Shown: positions 34,824 through 43,892, counted from the stretch's first letter. The stretch is DNA of 45,243 bases from Deltaproteobacteria bacterium (GCA_029262315.1 JAJCZP010000282.1:1-45243), one strand, 5' to 3'. Notes: generated from the letters alone by a model not told the origin. Numbers and translations are program-made.

Positions 34824-35828
34824 CTAGCGAGGCGCCATCGTCTGCAGGAAGTGTTCGGTCATTTCTGGCGGGACGCCCGTCGGCAGGTTGAGGAGCGCCG
34901 TGCCAACCCCGTACCGGCGCCATTCGGCCAGCTGCTCGTGACAGTGCTCCGGCGCACCGCAGATGGCGATCGCGTCGACGAGCGCGTCGCTCACCTCGAC
35001 GGCGGCGCGCTTCCGGTCGCCGGCCCCGTACAGCTCACGCACGAGGTCGGCGTTCTCCTGAAAGCCGTAGCGGCAGAACATCGCGTGATAGTAGGTACCC
35101 ATCCCGCCGATGTAGAACGAGACGAGTGGCTTGATCAGCGACCGGGCCGCCACGACATCGTCGAACGGGAGCACGGCCATGAACGGCGCCAGCTCGAGCG
35201 CGTCGGGATCGCGCCCCGCCTCCTCGGCGCCAGCACGCATCCACGCCAGGCCGTCTTCGAAATGCTCGTAGGGCCAAAACGTGGGAATCCAGCCGTCGGC
35301 GACGCAACCGATGTCGGTAATCGCCTTCTCCTGAAGCGAGGCGAACAAGATCGGAATGTCGGCACGCACGGGAGTCATCTCGAGCTTGAAGTGACGAAGC
35401 TCAGCGAGCGAGCTGAGCTCGGGAGAAAGACGCTCCCCCTTCCACAGCGTACGCAGAATGGCGACGGTCTCGCGGAGACGTGTCAGCGGCTTCCGGTAGG
35501 GCACACCGTGGAAATTCTCGACCACGTTCTTGCCACTGGTCCCAAGCCCGAGAATGACGCGTCCTTCGGAGATCTCGTCGAGCGTGGCCGCCGCCATCGC
35601 CAGGAGTCCGGGACTGCGGCTGAAGACGTTCGCGATGCCGGTCGCCAGCTTGAGCCGCTTGGTCACGGTGGCGATCTCGGTGAGTAGCGAGAACTGATCA
35701 TAGGCCCAGGCTTCGGGAACCCAGATCGAATCGTATCCGAGATCTTCCGCCATCTGCGCGAATCGCAGGACGGCCTTCCGGTCGTACCCCTTCCAGAATG
35801 GGACAATGCCGGTTCTGGCTGCCATCAT
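34824..35828 (-). CDS. LLM-class (luciferase-like) flavin-dependent oxidoreductase
   Basis: A 334-residue cytoplasmic TIM-barrel enzyme. Family features are LRFAQMAEDLGYDSIWVPEAW, KLATGIANVFSRSPGLLAMAAATLDEIS, GRVILGLGTSGKNVVENFHG and PILFASLQEKAITDIGCVADG. Members use FMN or coenzyme F420 with many substrates; F420 use is common in this subgroup but is not shown here. Two ATGs in tandem (35826-35828 and 35823-35825) follow AGGAGG, the second at the better distance. It is divergent from the SnoaL-like gene, 139 bp apart. The substrate is unknown. Confidence 0.92.
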   Translation of the reverse strand: MMAARTGIVPFWKGYDRKAVLRFAQMAEDLGYDSIWVPEAWAYDQFSLLTEIATVTKRLKLATGIANVFSRSPGLLAMAAATLDEISEGRVILGLGTSGKNVVENFHGVPYRKPLTRLRETVAILRTLWKGERLSPELSSLAELRHFKLEMTPVRADIPILFASLQEKAITDIGCVADGWIPTFWPYEHFEDGLAWMRAGAEEAGRDPDALELAPFMAVLPFDDVVAARSLIKPLVSFYIGGMGTYYHAMFCRYGFQENADLVRELYGAGDRKRAAVEVSDALVDAIAICGAPEHCHEQLAEWRRYGVGTALLNLPTGVPPEMTEHFLQTMAPR

Positions 35829-35967
35829 GAGCCTCCTGGCGGCTGGCTGCCGCGTGGCCGAACCCTAACAGTTGCGCCAGGCACAGGCGAAGGCGGCGAC
35901 ACCGCAGAGGCTTGCTTTGCGCGGGGCGCGTGCGAAGATCCGCGTGCGACTCGGAAGGAGACCCGTG

Positions 35968-36372
35968 ATGTCGTCGGCGCACGAAGACGTCCTCGCGGCG
36001 AATGCCGCATTCTACGCTGCCTTTGCCGAACGAAACGTCAAGGCGATGGCGCAGCTGTGGTCGGACCATGCGCCGATCGCGTGCATTCACCCTGGCTGGC
36101 ACGCACTCGACGGGCGCGACGCGGTCATGGCCAGCTGGCGCGGCATTCTCCAGGGACCGGGCTCGCCCGACATCGTCTGCACGGACGTGACTGTCCATGT
36201 TTGCGGCGATGCCGCGTTCGTCCTCTGCACGGAGCAGCTCTCCGGCGGCATGCTGGTGGCCACGAACATGTTCGTTCGCGAAGACGATGGGTGGAAGCTC
36301 GTCCATCACCACGCGGGACCCGTAGCCGACGATGACGACGACGAACGGCCGCCGTCGACCGAACTTCACTGA
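35968..36372 (+). CDS. SnoaL-like/NTF2-fold protein
   Basis: A 134-residue protein from ATG 35968, with AAGGAG upstream; an adjacent GTG at 35965 is also possible. The sequence VLAANAAFYAAFAERNVKAMAQLWSD, then CIHPGWHALDGRDAVMASW, VTVHVCGDAAFVLCTEQL and WKLVHHHAGP is typical of SnoaL_3/DUF4440 cone-shaped NTF2 folds, which include isomerases, cyclases and ligand-binding proteins. The acidic tail (DDDDDERPP) is unusual. No catalytic assignment is possible. It is convergent with the FAH-family gene, 8 bp apart. Confidence 0.88.
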   Translation: MSSAHEDVLAANAAFYAAFAERNVKAMAQLWSDHAPIACIHPGWHALDGRDAVMASWRGILQGPGSPDIVCTDVTVHVCGDAAFVLCTEQLSGGMLVATNMFVREDDGWKLVHHHAGPVADDDDDERPPSTELH

Positions 36373-36380
36373 CGCTGGGC

Positions 36381-37799
36381 TCAGCTCCCTTCTGAAACGC
36401 GCGCCGCGCACGGATCCGGGGGCGTCGATACCCCCTGGCCCCATTGGACGTTCCACCACTGTGTCCCGAGCCCGTCGATACGGGCCACGACGACATCCCC
36501 TTCGCTCAGATAGCCCTCGGTGTCACGATTCGCGAGCTGCTCATCAAGGAAGCGGGTGACGGGGCGCTGAAATCTGATCAAGGAGCGTCCGAGGAGGGGT
36601 AGTGCCGATGGCGCATGGACGGCGGTTCCTCCCGGCGTGCCGCCGAGGACGATGCTGCCCTTCGGCAACACCGGATGGCCGTCTGCGATCAACGCCATCG
36701 GATAGTAGCGCTCGCGCCCACCCACCGACACGCTCATGTGTGTCCGCGTACCGCCGGGATCGTCGGGGTCGATGAGCGCGCCGAGTGACTCGAGGATCCC
36801 GCGAGGATCTAGGACCATGAGCCCGGTCTCGGAGTCTTGGCGAAGAGTGGTGCCCCGCTGTTCGCGCACCGAGAGGCGCATCCGGAGGGAGCGCGCACAA
36901 TCGCCACGGAGCAGGCCCACATCCTCGCCCAGCACCATCCACGGACCGATGGGCAGAAATCCAGGTTGCGATTTCGCCTCGACGAAGCCGGTACTCGGCC
37001 CGAACAGACCTTTCCGACGAATGATCGGCTCGCGATCGGAGACATCGTTCGCGTTGAAGTAGGCCACCATACCTTCGAGCTCGGCGGCCGAGGGAATCGT
37101 CGCGAGATCGATATCGGCGAGCACGACGAAACCGAGCTCGATCTCGTAGTCGAGCAAGCGCACATCGCGTGCCGGACGCACCGTCCGATAGGCACCCGTC
37201 GGGCGGACCGGCTTCGGAAACAGCATCGGACGGCCGCCGCCAGCATCCTCGGCGTGATCACGAAAGTTCAATCCTGCCGCCACGATGATCCGGCTCTCGC
37301 CATCGAGCTCGCCCTGCGTCATGGCCACTGGTGCGCAGATCCTCGCCGCCAGCTCCTCGGGCGGAATCACATCCGTATAGCGGCGCCAGCGGGAGTCGCC
37401 CTGAACCATCTCCTTCTCATGGGCGCGGCGATACTCGGCCCAGCGCTCCCGTGCGAGCGCGAACTGGCGGGTGTAGAGCTGCGACTTTACGCCGCCGATC
37501 GTTGCCGTCGCCCGACCGGTGTCACGACTCCACGCGGTCAAATTGAAGATACGCGTCGGAATCCCGTCTATATCCTCGAGGACGAGGCCAAACGCCGGCG
37601 GTGCCCCCGCGTCGCGACCCGGTGGAAGGTACCGGACGAGCCGCGCCGGCTCGGTCGGCGCGTTGCACACCGGCGTCTGCCGTGGATCGTGCGCATGCGG
37701 CGGGCACGCGACGGACATCGCTGCGATTGCGCCGAGCACGACCGCACACGCGCTCCGCTGGTATCCTCCGACCCCGACCTGCCCTCCCATCATTCGCAT
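36381..37799 (-). CDS. Exported fumarylacetoacetate hydrolase (FAH)-family lipoprotein
   Basis: A 472-residue protein. The C-terminal two thirds carry the FAH fold: NFRDHAEDAG, DYEIELGFVVLADID (metal-binding acidic residues, near residue 220), YFNANDVSDREP near 253, KSQPGFLPIGPWMVLGED and the end PKGSIVLGGTPGG followed by LSEGDVVVARIDGLG. FAH enzymes cleave or decarboxylate beta-diketo acids in the cytoplasm. Here a signal (CAVVLGAIAAMSVAC) with a lipobox-like S-V-A-C (Cys32) and a roughly 150-residue N-terminal extension suggest export. Several ATGs occur at 37790-37799; GGCGGGGG precedes the first. It is 87 bp downstream of the sodium symporter on the same strand. Confidence 0.85.
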   Translation of the reverse strand: MRMMGGQVGVGGYQRSACAVVLGAIAAMSVACPPHAHDPRQTPVCNAPTEPARLVRYLPPGRDAGAPPAFGLVLEDIDGIPTRIFNLTAWSRDTGRATATIGGVKSQLYTRQFALARERWAEYRRAHEKEMVQGDSRWRRYTDVIPPEELAARICAPVAMTQGELDGESRIIVAAGLNFRDHAEDAGGGRPMLFPKPVRPTGAYRTVRPARDVRLLDYEIELGFVVLADIDLATIPSAAELEGMVAYFNANDVSDREPIIRRKGLFGPSTGFVEAKSQPGFLPIGPWMVLGEDVGLLRGDCARSLRMRLSVREQRGTTLRQDSETGLMVLDPRGILESLGALIDPDDPGGTRTHMSVSVGGRERYYPMALIADGHPVLPKGSIVLGGTPGGTAVHAPSALPLLGRSLIRFQRPVTRFLDEQLANRDTEGYLSEGDVVVARIDGLGTQWWNVQWGQGVSTPPDPCAARVSEGS

Positions 37800-37886
37800 G
37801 CCCCCGCCTAGCACACCCGGGGACACGGGGTCACGGCCGGCTTCGCGCCGCGTCGCGGGCGTCACGAACGTCCTCCCAGCCCTCGC

Positions 37887-39317
37887 TCAAGGACGCCGAC
37901 CGGAACCGAGCACGGCGATGGCGACGTTGGCGACCAAACCGAGCACGCCGACGTGGATGCCCTGGATACGCGCGACGCCGGTGAGCACACCCGCCGAAGC
38001 AATCGCGGTCCCGACGATGACGCCGACGAGCACCGGCAGCGCGCGCAGACGCGAGACGTGCAACCCGAGCAGGAAGACCGGCGCGCACTGCACCAGGAGC
38101 TCCATCTTGAGCTCGGTAAGGCGCCAGAGGGTGAAACGCGGCGCGAGCGCCATGGCCGTCATGCCAAGCAGGATCGCGGCCGCAATCTGCTTGCCCATCC
38201 GCGTCGTCCGCGGATCCGAGCCGGAACGCCCAAGCACATCCCCGGCTACCACCGACCCCAGGGACAGCAAGACGGAATCGGCGGTCGACATGATCGCGGC
38301 AAGGGCGCCAACGAAAACGAGGGTCGCAGATACAGCGCCAAACGGCCCTGAGACTGCCCACGCCGCAAGTAACCGTGGCAACACTGCATCGGCCTCGATC
38401 ACGCCGAGATGCGCGAAACGGGGAATCGCGGCTACGCCCACCAAGGTCACAATGGCGATCGTCACCACTGGCATGAGCGTGAGGAGCGCGAGCGCACGAC
38501 TGAGCGTCCGCCCGCTCCGCGCCGCGTACACGCGCTGAATCGCCTGCGGATAAACCGCCGCGCCAATGCCGACCAGGACGATCGTGCTCGCCCAGTTCAG
38601 ACAGGCCTGGCGGTCGGGCACCATCACGGCCGACGGACGTACCGTGGCCACCGCCCGCGTGACGGCCGCCAGCCCGCCCGCCTCACCCAACACCCACGAG
38701 AGCATTGCCCCGAGCCCGACGAACATCAGCAGGCCCTGCAGAACGTCGGTCCAGGCGACTGCGCGCATGCCTCCGAGTGTTTCGTATCCGAGGACGACGG
38801 CGGCGAGCCCGACCACACCCGCCCAGTACGGAAGCAGGCCGCCGCTCACCTGACCCGCGACGTGGCCCATCGCCACGAGCTGCGCCAGGAGAAAGTTCGC
38901 CAACGCTACCGTCATGACGGCACCGACCACGACGGTCGTGGCCTGACAACCGTACTCGCCGCGAAAACGATGGCGGATCCAATCGCCCGGCGTCACGAAC
39001 GCGTGCGTTACCGCCAGCGGGCGAAGCCTCGGCACGAGGACATGGCTCACGACCGAGATCGCCAGCATGAATGCGGTCGCCATGATCCACGCATACCCGC
39101 GCCGATAGGCTTCGGCAGGATAGCCGACGAGCGAGTTCCCGCTGAAGGCCGTCGCGTAGAGCGTCAGAAAGAGGACGAGGACGCCAAGTTGGCGGCCAGC
39201 CAGGAAATGGTCCGCGGGCGACAGATCGCGGCGCGCCCGACGCGCGGCTACCGCCAGGCACGCGAGCACGGCGAGATACAACCCAAGGCCGAGCACACCA
39301 AGCGTCCCCGGGCTCAT
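37887..39317 (-). CDS. Sodium:solute symporter (SSS) family transporter
   Basis: A 476-residue inner-membrane protein with about 13 helices. Family features are DHFLAGRQLGVLVLFLTLYATAFSGNSLVGYPAEAYRRG, the GGMRAVAWTDVLQGLLMFVG motif and AAIMSTADSVLLSLGSVVAGDV. The Ser/Thr of the Na2 site is in the STADS segment. The ATG at 39315-39317 overlaps the stop of the preceding small membrane gene (ATGA), a pairing seen with pantothenate- and organic-acid-type SSS carriers. The substrate is unknown; the downstream FAH-family lipoprotein hints at an organic acid. Confidence 0.93.
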   Translation of the reverse strand: MSPGTLGVLGLGLYLAVLACLAVAARRARRDLSPADHFLAGRQLGVLVLFLTLYATAFSGNSLVGYPAEAYRRGYAWIMATAFMLAISVVSHVLVPRLRPLAVTHAFVTPGDWIRHRFRGEYGCQATTVVVGAVMTVALANFLLAQLVAMGHVAGQVSGGLLPYWAGVVGLAAVVLGYETLGGMRAVAWTDVLQGLLMFVGLGAMLSWVLGEAGGLAAVTRAVATVRPSAVMVPDRQACLNWASTIVLVGIGAAVYPQAIQRVYAARSGRTLSRALALLTLMPVVTIAIVTLVGVAAIPRFAHLGVIEADAVLPRLLAAWAVSGPFGAVSATLVFVGALAAIMSTADSVLLSLGSVVAGDVLGRSGSDPRTTRMGKQIAAAILLGMTAMALAPRFTLWRLTELKMELLVQCAPVFLLGLHVSRLRALPVLVGVIVGTAIASAGVLTGVARIQGIHVGVLGLVANVAIAVLGSGRRP

Positions 39318-39568
39318 CGAGCGTCTTCTTCCTCGCTGTCACGAACGTCGGTGAGTAACCACGCCGCCGCGTTCATCACCGCGACACCCACGTAGCAGAC
39401 GAACGCCACGAGCACCCAGTCTGGAAGACCGAGTACGACGACCGGCGGTGCGCCGGACGCGCGGTACCACGGCACCGAAACGGCGTATAGCACGCCGATG
39501 CCGGCCAACAGGAAACAGCGCACGCGGCGGCGGCGCACGTGTCGAGCACTCTGGTCGCTTGATCTCAC
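39314..39568 (-). CDS. Small membrane subunit of the SSS transporter (DUF3311-like)
   Basis: An 84-residue protein with two hydrophobic helices (about 18-34 and 48-70) around VPWYRASGAPPVVVLGLPDW. Small proteins of this type (YhdT or DUF3311 style) are often encoded directly before SSS symporters and are thought to be accessory subunits. The GTG start at 39566-39568 has GGGGAG upstream, and the stop overlaps the symporter ATG, so the two are translationally coupled. The family match is by layout and context rather than a strong motif. Confidence 0.8.
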   Translation of the reverse strand: MRSSDQSARHVRRRRVRCFLLAGIGVLYAVSVPWYRASGAPPVVVLGLPDWVLVAFVCYVGVAVMNAAAWLLTDVRDSEEEDAR

Positions 39569-39673
39569 TCGTCTCCCCGCCGCGGACGCACCAGGCGCCG
39601 CAGCCCGCCTACCTCGCAGGGTGGGGGGGACTCAAGAGACGCGGGTCCCGGGGCGCATGGCTCGCCAGGCGCC

Positions 39674-40876
39674 TCAGCGAGCGGGAGTGAGCCCGAGGCG
39701 CGCGCGCGGGCCGTCGATGACGACGCGGTCGAACGCCGAGGCGTGCGTCTTCGCGAAGCCGGTCAGCGTCAGGCCGCTCCCGGATCCCGACAGGACGTTC
39801 ATCCCGAGGATGCCGTCCAGACGGTGTTCCCGCCCGTCATCCGTCTTCGTCGTCACGTCGTGCACCAGCACAGCGGGATGCTCCACCACGATGGTCGTCC
39901 CGTCGTCAGCGTCGATCTCGATGCGATCGACATAGAATCCGGGCAGATTCTTCTGCGTGCCCGAGATGCCTCCGATCGGCAGCGCGAAGTCGGCAGGCCG
40001 GGCCGGACGCCCCGCGCCATCGACCAGGCCGATCTCACGCGCGAGACGGCTGGAGAGCACCGTCACGATCGACCCTGTATCGAGCAACCAATCCCCGCGC
40101 GCCTCGCGAGCGCCAGCGTGCACGCGGACATCCGGCACCATGGGGTTCACCGCCAGGCTCGGCAACGGTCCGCGATTCTTCGGGTGGCGGCGCCGGTTGA
40201 AGTCGACCATATCGAGCGTGATCCAATGATCGGCCGACACCCGCGCGCCGCGAGGGTGGATCTCGACCGCGAGCGGCGCGGCTCCTTGGGTTGCACTTCG
40301 AAGCTCGACGACCGCCTCGCCAATGGCCGGCATACCAATCACGTTGGTTGCCTGACCAGGTGACGCGAGCAGCGCCATCAGATCGCCCCCGGAAGCGCTC
40401 GCGACACCACCCGCCGGCGCGTTCAACAGAAAACGCTGCGAGCGCAGTACGAGAGATTCCTGACACCTCGACGGCTGACTCGGCTCGCAGAGCGCCAGCG
40501 CGTATGGCCGCGAAACCGCCATCGTGTGCTCGCCGTTCATGCCGACCTCGACGTAGCGCGCACCGCGTTCGGGGGCGATGTCGTACCGCGCCGCCGTCGG
40601 CCCCGAAAGCACCGTCCCACTGGCCCCGGTATCGAGCACGGCGGCGCCAGTCAGCACCCCCAGCAGGTCCCCGAGCAGCTCATCGTCGTCGGCGGCGAGC
40701 GCCCGTCCGTTGGTGTGACGCAGCTCGAAACTCACCATGGGAGGCGCGAGGGCGGCCTCGCCTCCCGCGCGGACGACGACTCGCCTCCCCGCGTGTGCCG
40801 GATCCGGCGCGGCGGCCAGCCCGGCGATCAACGCGACCGCGGCAATGCCTCCAACTACGCTCGACCAATACCCCAT
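39674..40876 (-). CDS. Exported two-lobed aspartic protease-like protein
   Basis: A 400-residue protein from ATG 40874-40876 (a GTG at 40894 is the alternative). It has a signal peptide (VVGGIAAVALIAGLAAAPDPAHA). Two active-site-type motifs occur in one chain: AVLDTGASGTVL (Asp82) and WLLDTGSIVTVL (Asp266). Each is followed about 90-110 residues later by a hydrophobic-hydrophobic-Gly segment (TNVIGMPAI; DGILGMNVL), the pattern of pepsin-like lobes and of retropepsin halves. Both Asp, Thr and Gly residues are intact, so activity is plausible. It should act in the periplasm or outside the cell. The substrate is unknown. Confidence 0.83.
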   Translation of the reverse strand: MGYWSSVVGGIAAVALIAGLAAAPDPAHAGRRVVVRAGGEAALAPPMVSFELRHTNGRALAADDDELLGDLLGVLTGAAVLDTGASGTVLSGPTAARYDIAPERGARYVEVGMNGEHTMAVSRPYALALCEPSQPSRCQESLVLRSQRFLLNAPAGGVASASGGDLMALLASPGQATNVIGMPAIGEAVVELRSATQGAAPLAVEIHPRGARVSADHWITLDMVDFNRRRHPKNRGPLPSLAVNPMVPDVRVHAGAREARGDWLLDTGSIVTVLSSRLAREIGLVDGAGRPARPADFALPIGGISGTQKNLPGFYVDRIEIDADDGTTIVVEHPAVLVHDVTTKTDDGREHRLDGILGMNVLSGSGSGLTLTGFAKTHASAFDRVVIDGPRARLGLTPAR

Positions 40877-40940
40877 CGACTGCGCCCCCAGCACTTGGGC
40901 TACACTGCCGTGGACACCTCTATCGGGCTAGCGGTGAAAT

Positions 40941-40987
40941 CAGGCGCCGGAGGCCATGCGACTTGCGTGCGCGACCTCCGACGCCTG
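40941..40987 (-). terminator. Candidate terminator of the Cys-rich hydrolase gene
   Basis: A 13-bp stem (40941-40953 with 40975-40987, one G-U pair on the minus strand) starts 8 bases after the stop codon at 40995 and is followed by ATTTCACC. The stem is strong and GC-rich, the loop is 21 nt and the T tract is short. Confidence 0.5.
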
Positions 40988-40994
40988 TCTCGCC

Positions 40995-43796
40995 CTAGGG
41001 GATGACGTTGCGCGCGATAAAGTCCGACAGCGGAGCAAGCACGTTGTTGGTCGCATCGTCTTCGGCAACGGTCACATCTTGATGGGCGTAGCCCTCGCTG
41101 ATGTGCACCTCATAGCCACCGTCGACGTCGCCGAACGTCGGAAAGGCCGGACTCGGGGCGTTGGGATCGACCACGCGGGCCGTCCCGGTGCAGCTCGGCG
41201 CCGCGCAGGTCGCGATGCTCTCGCCGAAGGCCGTCATGCGTCCCGGCACCGGCACGAGCCCGTTGCTGCCGCCGAAGGAGATCACCGGGATGTCGATGTT
41301 CCCCGCCTGCGTCAAGTTGACGATGTCGCGACGACCACGCCCGACCGACAAGGCCGTCGAGTCGAGACTGATGAACTGGGCGCAATCGACGTCCGCTGCG
41401 CATACCGCGCCAACGTTCCCCGCCGTACAGAGCAGAGTGCCGCCCGTGTCGCAGACACCTGGGGAATTGGTCATCCCGAGGCCTGCCGTCCCGAAGTACC
41501 AGTCGGCCGCATTCGTCCCGGCATGAAGGAACGTCGTGGAGTAACGGTCGATCCGCACAGACTCCGCCTCCACGCCCCACGGCGCGCTCGAAATCGTCGT
41601 CGGCGGCGGACCGTTGTCGGTAAAGATGCCGCCGCCTTCGTTGATGTCGAGCCAGGTATTGATGCCGCCGACCACCGGGCCGGGCTGACCGAACGACGTC
41701 GAGATCGCCGGCGACAAGCCCGCACCAAGGCCGTCGTCGTCCAGAAAGGCACCGACCAGACCCGACGCGGTCGCGGGGAAGGTATTGGGATTGAACAGGA
41801 GGTTCAGCAGCGCGAGCGCCGGAACCGACTCGATGGCGCTCGTGTCAGGCCCCGACTGGTCGACTTGGAGAATCAAGAGGCCAGTATCGGGATCGCCGCT
41901 CGCTCCTTGGATTGCGCCAGGTTCCGACGAGGCCACCACCCCCGGGCTGAGGCCGAAGACGGCACCGTACGCCGTTTCTGGCAACGTGCACTTCGGCGGC
42001 ACCTGGGCGACACAGTCGACGGCCTCGGTCGCGACCGTACACGGCGTCGTGCCGTCGACGCAGCGCGCGGCGTTGTCGCGTACGGCGCCGAACAGACCGC
42101 CGTCGAACTTCGCCTCCATGCGGTCCATCGAATCGGCGGTAAGGGGATCGGTAGCCGTGCTGCCGGCGCCGCCCTCGAGCATGATGAGACCGCGCAGCTT
42201 GGCATACCCCGCCTCAACCGGGCCGCCGCCGGTCAGATCGAAATCGGTCGCCGCGTACCGCGCCGTGAAGCCCGTGCCGGCGGAGTGACCGCCGAGGAAG
42301 ACGTTGTCGTTGTTGACGATCGCCCTCGCCGCCTCGACCACCATATCGATGTCGATGCTGTGGGTCTGGCCGGTGAAGTTGGCGATGAAGGGGATGTCGT
42401 CAGACGTGTTGTAGATGAACGCACGCCGGTTGGGACCGGCGACCAACGCCGGATTCAACGGGATGCCGAGATCGTCGCCGTAGTACCAATCGAGCGCGAC
42501 CTGTGCGTCGTTCAGATTCTGTCCGATGAGCGCGCCCTCGCGATCCTCGAGCTGATTGGTTCGGCGACTGAAACCCCAGACCTCGATCTCGAGTCCATGA
42601 TCGGCGCGTACGCGAGGAATCAGATCCTCGGCCATCACTTTGAAGTTGTTCGCACCGCCACCGAACCCGGCGACGAGAATCACAATCGCCTCGGGAGTGT
42701 CGGGGCCACCGCGTGCACGCCAACGCGTGTACGTCGCGGTGTTCAGGTCGAAGCCTGCACCCCCGAACTGGGTAATGAGATTGGGATTGGTCACGACGAC
42801 ACCCGAGGTTCCGGGCGTCTCGGCCGGCTCGGCCGTGCTCGGAATGGTGACGACGGTCGCCGTCAGGAGATTGCAGCTGTCGTCGGGCAGACCGTTGTCG
42901 ATGATGTCGCAGTGATCGCCGACGAGGTTCGCGCTGCCAAGGGCGTCGGTAGCCTCGAGCGCCAGGCAGGTCGCGCACTCGAGCTGTGTCTCGATGCACG
43001 TGTGTAGCTCTTCGCCGTCATCGGTGCCGCAGCCGGGGAAGGTGTCGGACAGATCGACCGCCTTCTCGACGCACTTCTTGGTGATCGTCTTGCGGATGCC
43101 GTCGACCTTGCCGAGCGCGTCGAGATTGCACTTCTTGGCGACTTTCTGCTTCTCGTCGACGACCCAGGCCGTGTTGATACACGAGGCGATCTCTTCGGTG
43201 GTCATGGCACCCGTGAGAAAGGGCTCCTTGCCGGCCTTCATCGCGTCCTTCTTGCATTTGACGAACGCATTGATCTTCGTGTCCTGACACTTCTTCATGG
43301 CCTTCGCGACGGAGAGCTGACACTTTGAAGGGTCTTTCCCAGCATCGACGATGCGGGCTACCCCCGTGTCGACGTCGGGGCCGAACATCGCCTCGAATAC
43401 CGACTTCTCTTTCTGGATCGCTTGCGTAATCAGCGTCGCCGCATCGGTCACGGCGACCCCGGGGTCGGCCGGACCCGCACACGCGGCTGCGATCTTCTCG
43501 GTAGCCTTGGTCGACGTCTTGGCGACCTTTTCCTTACGATCGGCGTCGAAACACTCCGTCACGGACAAGCCCGCGAGCTTGTCGTCGGTGTCGGTCGACT
43601 TGCTGCGATCTTTGATGCAGCCGCAGAAATCTTTCCCGACCGTGCTGGCGACCTTCCGGAACTGCTTGTTGAACGTCGTCACACACTTCTGCTGATCCGA
43701 GGTGAAGGCGGCGTGGGTGACGGTCGGCAGGACAAGTCCGATCAGGGCGACGAGACACAGGCCCCGAATCAGCGCGGCGGCACGGCGAGCGAACAT
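40995..43796 (-). CDS. Large secreted Cys-rich alpha/beta-hydrolase
   Basis: A 933-residue protein from ATG 43794-43796, with AAGGAGGAT upstream. After a signal peptide (LIRGLCLVALIGLVLPTVTHA) comes a Lys- and Cys-rich region of about 260 residues with repeated C-x(n)-K-K-C units (QKCVTTFNKQF, KDFCGCIKD, MKKCQDTKINAFVKCKK, AKKCNLDALGKVDG, TKKCVEKAV), then a CDIIDNGLPDDSCN motif. From about 370 a lipase/esterase fold starts (AIVILVAGFGGGANNFK) with nucleophile elbow GGHSAG (Ser505). Later Cys-rich inserts (CVDGTTPCTV; CDTGGTLLCTAGNVGAVC) interrupt the domain. The candidate His is in the C-terminal SEGYAHQDV. I infer disulphide-rich packing. The substrate is unknown. Confidence 0.78.
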   Translation of the reverse strand: MFARRAAALIRGLCLVALIGLVLPTVTHAAFTSDQQKCVTTFNKQFRKVASTVGKDFCGCIKDRSKSTDTDDKLAGLSVTECFDADRKEKVAKTSTKATEKIAAACAGPADPGVAVTDAATLITQAIQKEKSVFEAMFGPDVDTGVARIVDAGKDPSKCQLSVAKAMKKCQDTKINAFVKCKKDAMKAGKEPFLTGAMTTEEIASCINTAWVVDEKQKVAKKCNLDALGKVDGIRKTITKKCVEKAVDLSDTFPGCGTDDGEELHTCIETQLECATCLALEATDALGSANLVGDHCDIIDNGLPDDSCNLLTATVVTIPSTAEPAETPGTSGVVVTNPNLITQFGGAGFDLNTATYTRWRARGGPDTPEAIVILVAGFGGGANNFKVMAEDLIPRVRADHGLEIEVWGFSRRTNQLEDREGALIGQNLNDAQVALDWYYGDDLGIPLNPALVAGPNRRAFIYNTSDDIPFIANFTGQTHSIDIDMVVEAARAIVNNDNVFLGGHSAGTGFTARYAATDFDLTGGGPVEAGYAKLRGLIMLEGGAGSTATDPLTADSMDRMEAKFDGGLFGAVRDNAARCVDGTTPCTVATEAVDCVAQVPPKCTLPETAYGAVFGLSPGVVASSEPGAIQGASGDPDTGLLILQVDQSGPDTSAIESVPALALLNLLFNPNTFPATASGLVGAFLDDDGLGAGLSPAISTSFGQPGPVVGGINTWLDINEGGGIFTDNGPPPTTISSAPWGVEAESVRIDRYSTTFLHAGTNAADWYFGTAGLGMTNSPGVCDTGGTLLCTAGNVGAVCAADVDCAQFISLDSTALSVGRGRRDIVNLTQAGNIDIPVISFGGSNGLVPVPGRMTAFGESIATCAAPSCTGTARVVDPNAPSPAFPTFGDVDGGYEVHISEGYAHQDVTVAEDDATNNVLAPLSDFIARNVIP

Positions 43797-43818
43797 GGGA
43801 GATCCTCCTTGGCTGGGC

Positions 43819-43892
43819 GAACGTCCAAGATTCCGGCAGGACGTTCCGATAGTCCGTGGAACTACCACGGTCCCGTACGGTGATACAATCAC
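43819..43892. promoter_or_regulatory. Cluster of inverted repeats between divergent genes
   Basis: Within 75 bp of the 176-bp space between the Cys-rich hydrolase and MoxR lie GAACGTCC-N12-GGACGTTC (43819-43846), CCGTGG-N5-CCACGG (43854-43870), the 8-bp palindrome CCGTACGG (43873-43880) and GTGAT-N3-ATCAC (43880-43892). The third and fourth share one base. The position suits operators for one or both genes. The last resembles CRP/FNR-type dyads but its spacing does not fit either consensus. Confidence 0.45.

Noticed and set aside
40956-43007. Long plus-strand open frame (683 codons) opposite the Cys-rich hydrolase
   Set aside because: The translation is Arg/Asp/Val-rich with no recognisable motif, and the opposite strand carries a signal peptide, conserved Cys pattern and GHSAG elbow.
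43880-43892. CRP or FNR binding site
   Set aside because: GTGAT-N3-ATCAC has the wrong centre spacing for CRP (GTGA-N6-TCAC) and the wrong half-site for FNR (TTGAT-N4-ATCAA), so no named regulator can be assigned.
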